Shown here piece by piece: positions 56,164 through 64,000 of a DNA stretch of 64,000 nt. Under the pieces are notes generated by a model, which saw only the letters and a program-made list of their open reading frames with translations, was not told the DNA's origin and did not search any database. Location of the stretch: positions 300,234,778 through 300,298,777 of the forward strand of contig NC_085136.1 in the NCBI RefSeq assembly GCF_035046485.1, given 5' to 3'. Source of the DNA: Aedes albopictus. Taxonomy: Eukaryota; Arthropoda; Insecta; Diptera; Culicidae. Position 1 is the stretch's first letter. Each line of letters begins with the position of its first letter. A program made the position numbers and the translations under genes.

Positions 56164-56329
56164 ATTTGAATGTTTTGTCGTTTTCGGTTTCGACATACTT
56201 GTTGTCCGCAGACTCATTTTTGGCCATCTCAAATCCACCATCTCCCCCTCGTAGAAATTTCGCATCATTTACCAAAATTTCTGAATTTTCATCGTCAGTA
56301 ATTAGTAATCAATAATTCTAGCAAGGATT

Positions 56330-58035
56330 CTCATAGCCTTCCTAGAGAGATTGCCCTAGACGTTCCTTAAAATTTGCTCCAGAAAATCATCAAGTAAAAT
56401 ATTCTGGAGCTCATACGTGCATCAGAAGTAGCTAGCTTTTAAGGGCTTCCAGGATACCTTCAGGTTTTATTTTTTCGAGATTTTCTCCAGGAGCCCCATC
56501 GCAAAATATCCAAGGCATTCTTTCAAGGATTCGCCAATCAATAAATTCAAGAATTTTCCCCAGATTAATCCAGGATTTTTTTTTCTAGGATATCTCCACA
56601 AAGTCTTTTGTAAATTTTGCTCAGAAATTACGAAGAACTACGAAAAACAAACAATTCAAACACTGTTTGTTTTTTTTTTTTTTGTATTTTTTGTTAGAAA
56701 TGAGCATGCATGAAAACATTTTTTTTTTCTTTTTATTATGGAATTTTAACTTATGCTAATTCTTCCCCCCAGCATGAAAACAAAAAAAAACGAAATCAAT
56801 CGGTGCTGCAATCCCTTGTTTTCGAATATGTTGAATTTGGGAGCGTGAGATTACTTATGGCACTTATACCCTATACAATATTTCATTGGAACGTCAGACA
56901 GGGATTCCTTAGGGGTTTCCTCCAGGAATTGCTCCAGAAGTTTCATCAGGAATTATTCCAGAAATTCCCACAAAAAATCCTCCACAAATTGTTCCAGAAA
57001 TTCCTCCAGAAAAAAACTTAAGAATTTCCTCTAGAAATTCCACTAGGAATTTCTCCAAAACAATCTTCAGGATTCATCCTAGTATTCATCCAAAAATTCC
57101 ATCAGCAATTGCTGTACAAATTCTTCCAGGAATTTCTTCATATCGCCCCCTTAATGCTAGATCTAGGTAACTCGTTTTGGGAAGTATGGGTAAAAATGGC
57201 TGGTAAAACTTATCCTGCTATAAAACAAACACTTTGTTGATCTTAAAAGAAGAATCATTATGTGTTTTTGCAGTTTCAATCGACAAACTTTTGTTTATTG
57301 TGGTGAACGTTCAGATGTAAACAAATTGCTCGAGATTTCGTAAAACCAGTTACCTAGTTCTAGCATTAAGGGGACGATATATTTCTCGAGGATTTCCTTC
57401 ACATATTTTCCCGGAGATTCCTCTAGCAATTACTCTAGAAATTTCTGCAGGAATTCCACCGGGAAGTTGTCCAGAAACTCCCCCATGGTTTTCTAGAGAA
57501 ATTTCTTCACAAGTTTCACAAGACATTTCTCCATAAACCCCTCCAGAGATTCTCCTAAAAATTGGTCCAAAAATGCATTCGAGTACTCCTCCAGAAACTC
57601 TCCCAGCGATTCCTCTGGAAATTCCTCCGAAATTTCCTCTAGGAGTTCCGACAAAAATTTCTGCAGAAATTCCTCGAGGAATTTCTCCAAGAGCTCCTTC
57701 AGAAATTTCTCCATAAATACGTCCAGGAATTCCACTAGGAATTCCTCCAAAAAATCAACAAGAAGTTCTTAAAAAAAATTAAAAGAAGTTCCTCCAGGAA
57801 TTCCTCTGGGAATAAGGAATTCCGCAGAGAATCAGGAACTCGTATAACAATCCTTATGGGTGGAGTTTTCAGAAAAATCCCTAGATAGAAGAATACAGAT
57901 GAAATTCTGGAGGAATTCCCCAAGGAAATCCCCAAGGGTATGCTCAATGAAATTACTGGTGTTTTTTTCCAAAGGGATTCCTGTGCAAACTACTGAAGGA
58001 ATCTCCGAATGAATTCCTGAAGAAAATCCATGCAA
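56330..58035. repeat. Degenerate gaattcctccagaaattcc-type minisatellite
   Basis: Same word family as 17-20 kb in the complementary sense, with long runs of ttcctccagaaattcc. It is interrupted by a MITE at 57141-57379. Low-complexity frames rich in L, E, F and K on the minus strand are artefacts. Confidence 0.8.
57141..57379. mobile_element. MITE inserted in the minisatellite
   Basis: 239 bp with inverted ends tatcg(c/t)ccccttaatgc continuing taga(t/a)ctaggtaact. The flanking minisatellite words resume on both sides. Target duplication is probably TA. Confidence 0.75.
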
Positions 58036-59814
58036 TGTCTAATTTTCTTTCGAATGAATGAATGAATGAATGGATGTTTGCTCACACTTGTATTCGCCTA
58101 TGGAGGAGGCTATGAAATGCATGCGGGGATTTTCTGCATACGAAACCTCTCATTTCACAACCGCAGAGAAAGATTTCTTCGTTGCACTATGAAGGCGTTT
58201 CATGATCTGGTGGGCAAAAGTATGAATTGAAATATATTGGTCGATATCAAAAGCTTTAAAGATCTAAAGCTAGATCCATTTCAACTCAAAAGTTTCTGCT
58301 CAATCAAACTTTGAACAAATAAATTGATTTGGACGAAGAATTTAATCGATTTTTTTTAATAAATTATGTGCCATAGTATCACGCTGAAAGTGTGCCAAAA
58401 ATTGAATTCAAGTTGTGCCCAAAATAGACGTGGACTGGACGAAAACAGAACGCGAGGGACAATTATTCAATCTTAATATTTTGAGTAAATTGTAATTCTT
58501 TTACAATAGTTTTTACATGATATGAAAGCTAATTTATAAATTAGTAATTTAAACCAAATTAGCCAAGATGCGTTAGGCGAAAGGCAATAATAAAATCGAT
58601 CATTACACGGTCGATCGGTGCTTACACAGACGGAAATTAGATGAAAACCCTAGTTCAGTACATCACTAGAAGATGATTAGAAAGTTCTAGTAATTGACTG
58701 ATACTGAGACTGATACCTTGTATTCCTGCAACTTTGACCCACTGACAGCAATTAGTACCCGACTAGCAAAAACAAAATCCTCAACCGCGGGTAAACAAAA
58801 CTGCATCACATTGTTTCAAATGGCCGGGTTAACCCACTGGAGCAAGGAGAGCAAATACACAGAGATATGTTAATCCCATTTTACGACCAACAACCCCCCG
58901 AGATAAAGCGTGGATCGCAACAAAAAAAATAAAACCGTATGTACTATGCACTGTTAAGTTCACTGCTGTTTACACCTGTTGCACTGCCGCGCACTGTACG
59001 ACGACCAGTTAAAGTTGACTTCAACATCGCTACGACGACGGGTGAGATTTACCAAGCCCGATCACCAATTCTCCTGGTAACAGTGGAATGTGATTTTCTT
59101 TTTGTCTTTTGGCATTACGGTCTAGCCGAATTAGAGACTGTTCCTCAGCTTTTCAAAAGCTATCCGTAGATAGCGTTTTTTTTCTGACAAAATTACGGTT
59201 TTTGCATTCTAAGTCCTAGATCGTGTGGCAGGCTGGAAGGTTGATGACCATTTCATTTGTCAAACCCTCGGCTGGAAAATACTTGTCAGTATGAGAAGAC
59301 TCCAGACCTTTTCGGCATACATTCGCTTCGTAGCCATGTGATACCTCTCTAAGCTAGCAAGGCAAAGGCAATTAATCTTGTACGCGAAAAAAAAGTAGAT
59401 AACTCTCAGGAATGAAATAAGGTCCATTGGGGACGACAGGTTGTATAAACATGGGCAATAAATTACGACAATTAGACTTGCTGCAGGATGTTTCACACAT
59501 TGTGGGACCTTTCAAGTGGTTGTTTGAGTAAACAGTCATCAATACTAGAAGATAGCCACATCCCTTACCAAAGTGGACCACCCGATTTCAATCGAATTGC
59601 GAGACACGTTTATCCCATGTGGTGTTCAATAAAAAAAATCAAGTTTAAATCTTAAAACAAACAATCAATTTTCGGGCCGCATTCAAAACGCATTCCCGTT
59701 TGATGCCTCATCAATAATTTCGCTGTGGATCATCTTCACACGAGACTAACGGTGGCCGCTCTTTTTTTTTTCTTCACCGGGATTCGTTCACTCAGCGAAG
59801 TAAACTACCGAAAT
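58036..59814. other. Spacer without supported gene
   Basis: Starts with a gaatgaatgaatg microsatellite (about 58050-58075). Short frames at 58939-59169 and 59260-59581 have no domain or splice support. Confidence 0.4.
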
Positions 59815-60175
59815 TCATCAAAATACCTTATGAAATTTAGCCTTAACTGTAAAGTATGGATGCCATAAGAATACCTTATGAAAATTGAACATGCTTATTA
59901 TGACCTAATTACATAAGATAAACTTATGAAAAGAGCAGAAAAATCACAAAATGATGCAGACTGGAATCGATCCATGAACGTCGAGATCACTGAGCTCGTA
60001 CCCAACCCACGCGGCTATCGACGCTTGAGAATATCGTGTTGCTAAATGTGTATAAAAGCCAAACTGTGAGTCGATTTTGCGGCATAGACCGACCTTATGA
60101 AAATCGTTCTAGCCGTTATGAATTGCTTAAAGGCCTTTTCATAAGTTAGACCTTATGATAATCTTAGGTTCATTT
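59815..60175. repeat. Element rich in ccttatga words with a tRNA-like core
   Basis: About ten copies of cttatga or its complement occur at both ends (59825-59935 and 60085-60170). On the minus strand between them, gcgtcgatagccgcgtgggt (A box) and ggatcgattcc (B box) suggest a tRNA-derived SINE. Confidence 0.5.
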
Positions 60176-61009
60176 GCCTGAGTGTTCGTTATGTTTATCA
60201 TAATCAATCAATGGTTAATGGTGGAAACGTGTGGAGTTTATTCCTGGAGGCGATTTCCCGGCTTCAAAGGTGTGCTATTTCCATCCCGCGTGCGGCAATC
60301 ATTTTTCCGACTAATGATTTCTTTTCTTTTTTTGACGGTCGGTGCCCCGTGTCCGTGTGTCGGATTTGGACTTCAAACGAATATTTATACTCGACACCCC
60401 CATCCACGTGCAGTAGTAATTGGCTTTTTTCGTTCCAGAATAACCCCTCCCTCAACCATACCTCTTTCGAACCGATCCGAATCAGTCAGTGTTTGTAGAA
60501 CAAATGGGTCTCTATTTTCGGAGCAGCTTGGTTGCTATCCGTTCCCATTATTCCATGCCACATATGAGTATGAGATATGGATTACCCAACACCTACCCCC
60601 GATTGAGGTGGGTGGATTGCGGGAAAAGGGAAAAGTCAGGCAGAGAGAAAATGAGAAAAATCGAGAATAAATCACCTGTTGCAGTTGGTGATAGGAGTCG
60701 TCGTCGTCGTCGCACGTTTGTTGGATGGCTCTTTTGTACTAGGTTGTCTGCTGGAAATAGGCGAATGCTGTCGTCAATGCCATCCCATCGAAGTTCAAGG
60801 TAAAAATATCTACCAATAGATTCACCACAGCAACAGAGTAGAACCGTTAGAGCTAGGCACGTTACGACATCGGAATAGAAAGAGTGCCTGTTGATATGCA
60901 ACGTTTATTCGAAATTGCAAGTGACGTAGATGGTAACTGGACATCTCCACAAGCGCCTAACAGGTTCACATATTTAGCAGAGTGCTTCTATTTGATTCAA
61001 CGATCGCCC
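60176..61009. other. Spacer without supported gene
   Basis: An open frame at 60182-60670 lacks any recognisable domain. The codon composition is unremarkable. Confidence 0.4.
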
Positions 61010-61208
61010 CCTCCAGTTCGTTCAAGCGACACGTGCGAACGTGTTTCTCGCTCGCTCTCGGCTACGGTTTGAAAAGAAGTGTTTTTTTCTCCCCGCGATT
61101 TCGGTTCCCCGCGACCTCTCCCCGGCGCTTGCCTGTTTGCTACGCTTGGCAAGAGGCAAAAAAGTGAAACGCCTGGCAACGAAAAGCCCGCGACCAGATC
61201 CACCTGCG

Positions 61209-62498
61209 ATGGGTCGCAACAGCAGGAAGGCATCCGCTTCCGAAGAATCCCCGGCGGCGTCCGGGTCTACCGATGGCGTGAAGCGAGCGCGTCATAGCGG
61301 AACCGCCCAGTCGGCTCAGTCGACACTGCTGGCGAATAACCAATTTGCCGTCCTCCCGGTGCAAGAAGTGCCAACGAAAGTGCGGGTTCCCCCGCTATTC
61401 ACATCCTCCAAGGATGTCGCTGCTCTCCGGGCTGCACTAGCGGTGAAACAAATTCATCCGCTGTTCAAGCTGTGCAGCACCGGGACCAAGATTATGTGCT
61501 CCACGATGGACGACTTCAACGAGGTGAGCGGCTATTTGGCTGCTTTCAAGCACGAGTTCTACACTCACGACACCCCTGGCAGTAAACCGATGAAAGTAAT
61601 CATCAGAGGACTTCCGGAATACTCGCCAGAGGCTATCATGAGTGAACTGAAGGCAGCCAAGCTAAAGCCACTGAAGGTGTTCCCAATCCGTCGAGGGGAA
61701 CCAGGAACGCATCGGGACAAGCTGTACCTGGTGCACATCGAGAAGGGCTCCGTTACCATGGCGGATCTGGTGAAAACCCGAGCCCTCTTCAGCATCATCA
61801 TCCAATGGGAGCGCTACCGCCCAAAGAAGAAGGACGTGACGCAGTGTGGGAACTGCATGGCGTTCGGTCACGGAACTCGGAACTGCCACATGCGATCCCG
61901 CTGTGGCAAGTGCGCCGGCCCGCACACCACTGCCGACTGCCAGCAGATGGATGAAGGAGTTGACCCCAAGTGCGCCAATTGTGGCGCGAACCACGAAGGT
62001 AACAACCGGGCCTGCCCCAAGCGTGCACAGTTCCTGGAAATCCGGAAGAGAGCTTCCACACAAAACCAGCGCGATCGGCGCCAGAAACCACCTCCCCCGA
62101 GGACTGAGGAGCACTTTCCGGCTCTCCGCTACCAGGTACCGAATCTCCCACCGCTCCAACCGCACCGCCAACAACCAAGCCACCAACCGAAGCCCTCCTA
62201 CCAAGCGAAATCGGTCCAACCCCGCCTCGCGGCGGCCGCTGCAGCTCCGCATGCTCAGCCCCCACCAACATCAGCCTGGGGAAACCCAGGTCGAAGTACC
62301 CCGCCACCCGGATGGGGAAGCACAGGGCTAAACAACACCACCGCCCCACTTGACGACGGCCCTCTGTTCACGCCTGAGCAAATGGTGGAGTACACGCGCG
62401 AGCTGTACACCAAGCTGCGATGCTGCCGCTCTCGGCAGGAACAATTAAAAGCCGCCACACTGGTGATGATGAACTTCCTCCACAAATATGGGCCCTGA
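61209..62498 (+). CDS. ORF1, gag-like protein of the Jockey-group element
   Basis: 429 residues from ATG 61209 (MGRNSRKASASEE). The frame is open further upstream only from a GTG. The Ser-rich basic N-terminus is followed by a PRE_C2HC-type domain at about residues 130-205 (KVIIRGLPEYSPEAIMSELK ... KLYLVHIEKG ... WERYRPKKK). Three zinc knuckles follow at about 212-265: CGNCMAFGHGTRNC, CGKCAGPHTTADC and CANCGANHEGNNRAC. The tail is Pro/Gln-rich (PPPPRTEEHFPALRY). It would bind element RNA and form the transposition particle, as Jockey gags do. It overlaps ORF2 by 11 bp. Confidence 0.9.
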   Translation: MGRNSRKASASEESPAASGSTDGVKRARHSGTAQSAQSTLLANNQFAVLPVQEVPTKVRVPPLFTSSKDVAALRAALAVKQIHPLFKLCSTGTKIMCSTMDDFNEVSGYLAAFKHEFYTHDTPGSKPMKVIIRGLPEYSPEAIMSELKAAKLKPLKVFPIRRGEPGTHRDKLYLVHIEKGSVTMADLVKTRALFSIIIQWERYRPKKKDVTQCGNCMAFGHGTRNCHMRSRCGKCAGPHTTADCQQMDEGVDPKCANCGANHEGNNRACPKRAQFLEIRKRASTQNQRDRRQKPPPPRTEEHFPALRYQVPNLPPLQPHRQQPSHQPKPSYQAKSVQPRLAAAAAAPHAQPPPTSAWGNPGRSTPPPGWGSTGLNNTTAPLDDGPLFTPEQMVEYTRELYTKLRCCRSRQEQLKAATLVMMNFLHKYGP

Positions 62499-64000
62499 GG
62501 AAATCATCAAAATCAGCAATTGGAATGCTTGTTCCATCCGGAACAAAAATCGTGAGTTGGTCAACTTCCTTAACGAGGAAGGGATCGACATTGCAATCAT
62601 CACGGAGACTCACCTTAAGCCCGAAGTGAATGTCTTCGTCCCAGGTTTCCGTCTCGTGAGGCTGGACCGGTGCGGCTCAAGCGGAGGAGGTGTTGCCATT
62701 GCCCTGCGGTCCAACATCAACTGCCACCTGCTGCCGAGCTTCCAACTCAAACTCATCGAGGCCGTCGGTGTCGAAATAAGCACCACCGTAGGCCCAATCA
62801 CCATCGTCGGAGCCTACTGCCCCAAGCAAGCAAATCTAACCGACCAGTCATCGGCGGCCTTGAAACAAGATCTTCGCAAGCTCACTCGGCGGCGGGGGCA
62901 GTTCATCCTGGCAGGCGACCTGAACGCAAGGCATGAAGCGTGGGGAAACGCTCGCCGCAACCAAAACGGCATAATCCTCCAACAGGACCTGGAGGAAGGC
63001 GACTACACCATCCTATGCCCGGACGCTCCCACCCGGTTGAGCCGATCTGGGGGGCACTCCATCCTCGACGTGTTCCTCACGAACATGCCGAACAACATCT
63101 CCAAGCCGGTCGTCCACCAGGATCTCAGCTCGGACCACTTCCCGGTGGTGGCCGAAGTTGGGTCCCTGGTCAACCGGCATACGATCACCCGAAGGAACTA
63201 CCATCGAGTCGACTGGGGTCGGTTCCAACGGTGCGTCGATGGCAACGTCGACTACGAGGTGCACCCAGAAACGCCTGAAGACATCGACCGGCAGCTCCAC
63301 AACATCGAGGCGGCCATCTCCTTGGCGCGTGAGCAGCATGTCCCGAAGTCCCGTCCGGTGAGTAACACCCTACCAATTGATAGGCTTACCAAAGATCTCA
63401 TTCGTTTGCGCAACACCACTCGCAGGCAGTACCAACGCACTGGTCTGCCTGCTTTGAAAAGCGATGTAAATCGCATGAATAAACTTATTAAGGCCAGAAT
63501 GGTGGACCTTAGAAATAATGAATTTGCAAATAAGATCCGCTCTCTCCCAGACTGTGCTAAGCCGTTCTGGAAGTTGACGAAAATTTTAAAAACTAAATCT
63601 CGACCCATTCCACCGTTGCGTCCACTGGACAACACCAGCTCTGTGGATCGTTTGATAACCCCTGATGAGAAGGCTGCGGAGCTAGGCCGGCACTTCATCA
63701 GCTCCCACAATCTCGGGCAAGACATTGTCAGTCCGCATGAAGCTGTCGTCAATGAACATGCTTCAAATCTTCATCTGGTCCCCAACGACTTCTCGGAGGA
63801 GTTGGAGATCACAGCTGATGAACTGACGGCCTACATTAAAACATCGAAAAATATGAAGGCCCCAGGCTTCGACAACATCCTGAACTTGGAGCTCAAGAAC
63901 TTGAGCTCCCAGTTCTACCAACATCTGGCACTGATTTTCAATCAGTGCCTCAGACTTAGCTACTTTCCCTCGTCGTGGAAGTCAGCTAAAGTCATACCTA
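62488..64000 (+). CDS. ORF2 (partial): endonuclease and reverse transcriptase of the Jockey-group element
   Basis: Starts at ATG 62488, inside the end of ORF1 (ATGGGCCCTGA carries both the ORF2 start and the ORF1 stop). 504 codons are open to the window end. The endonuclease has ISNWNACSIRNK, IDIAIITETHL, LAGDLNARHEAWGN and SDHFPVV with the catalytic N, E, D-x-N and D-H residues (residues 1-230). A linker follows. The RT begins at about residue 440 with LTAYIKTSKNMKAPGFDNI and WKSAKVIP, so the YADD core lies beyond the window. The protein would perform target-primed reverse transcription. Base composition shifts from GC-rich to more AT-rich codons near 63360. Confidence 0.88.
   Translation, partial: MGPEEIIKISNWNACSIRNKNRELVNFLNEEGIDIAIITETHLKPEVNVFVPGFRLVRLDRCGSSGGGVAIALRSNINCHLLPSFQLKLIEAVGVEISTTVGPITIVGAYCPKQANLTDQSSAALKQDLRKLTRRRGQFILAGDLNARHEAWGNARRNQNGIILQQDLEEGDYTILCPDAPTRLSRSGGHSILDVFLTNMPNNISKPVVHQDLSSDHFPVVAEVGSLVNRHTITRRNYHRVDWGRFQRCVDGNVDYEVHPETPEDIDRQLHNIEAAISLAREQHVPKSRPVSNTLPIDRLTKDLIRLRNTTRRQYQRTGLPALKSDVNRMNKLIKARMVDLRNNEFANKIRSLPDCAKPFWKLTKILKTKSRPIPPLRPLDNTSSVDRLITPDEKAAELGRHFISSHNLGQDIVSPHEAVVNEHASNLHLVPNDFSEELEITADELTAYIKTSKNMKAPGFDNILNLELKNLSSQFYQHLALIFNQCLRLSYFPSSWKSAKVIP

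Larger units (their letters stand above)
61010..64000 (+). mobile_element. Jockey-group non-LTR retrotransposon, cut by the window end
   Basis: Two overlapping ORFs (gag with three zinc knuckles, then endonuclease and RT) are preceded by about 200 bp of 5' sequence. The 5' border is set near cagttcgttcaagcgacacg (about 61014) from the change to GC-rich sequence and is approximate. The frames are unbroken to the end of the window. The 3' half lies outside. Confidence 0.88.

Noticed and set aside
60182..60670. 162-residue plus-strand protein
   Set aside because: No domain, no splice or promoter support, and a competing frame of similar quality overlaps it.
61041..61208. N-terminal extension of the Jockey-group ORF1
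   Set aside because: It would start with GTG in the untranslated region. The ATG at 61209 is the first in frame.

Overview
The window looks like nuclear DNA from a mosquito, most likely an Aedes-type culicine. This is inferred from its composition: AT-rich intron-like DNA, tRNA-derived SINEs with A and B boxes, many small inverted-repeat (MITE) elements, degenerate gaattcctggag-type minisatellites, and intact non-LTR retrotransposons of the insect I-like and Jockey groups. There is no sign of bacterial gene organisation. Almost every long open reading frame is either transposon protein or an artefact of simple repeats. Host coding sequence is limited to one convincing 94-bp exon (2805-2898, minus strand) that encodes a transmembrane helix, and one weaker 3'-terminal exon candidate (about 52850-53058, minus strand). 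The window therefore probably lies mostly in introns or intergenic DNA.

Layout. 1-5.1 kb: a cluster of about 18 whole or partial copies of one foldback element family, some abutting end to end, with the host exon in a gap. 5.1-9.5 kb: small MITEs, a CT-rich minisatellite, and a three-copy tandem repeat. Copy 1 of that repeat carries a MITE, copy 2 a SINE, and copy 3 shows the empty site. 9.5-12.6 kb: a degenerate tgtccca-rich repeat split by a 1.6-kb Tc1/mariner-like element with long inverted repeats and a decayed transposase. 12.6-20.3 kb: AT-rich DNA and a 3.2-kb minisatellite. 20.3-23.5 kb: a SINE, an inverted-repeat element, and a 1.8-kb array of an 8-bp unit that partly becomes 9-bp. 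23.5-31 kb: spacer, four SINEs and more minisatellite. 31.0-34.4 kb: two inverted SINE copies, one split by a 2684-bp element. 35.8-37.6 kb: eleven copies of TTTAGTAC. 41.2-51.3 kb: a decayed BEL/Pao gag fragment interrupted by a foldback repeat and by a complete 8.6-kb I-like retrotransposon. 51.3-61 kb: MITEs, hairpins, a SINE and minisatellite. 61 kb to the end: a Jockey-group retrotransposon cut off by the window edge.

The most striking feature is the 2684-bp element at 31531-34214. Both ends carry the exact V(D)J recombination-signal heptamer CACAGTG followed by the nonamer-like ACAAAACCT. The spacer is exactly 12 bp at one end and exactly 23 bp at the other, and a 5-bp target duplication (CGGTG) lies inside a SINE whose empty-site sequence is readable nearby. 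This is the layout expected of a Transib/RAG-type DNA transposon that follows a 12/23 arrangement. The second notable system is the I-like element. Its ORF2 frame stays open for about 245 codons upstream of the first ATG, and a GC-rich hairpin motif containing GGTAAG recurs three times in that coding part and four times in the 3' untranslated region.
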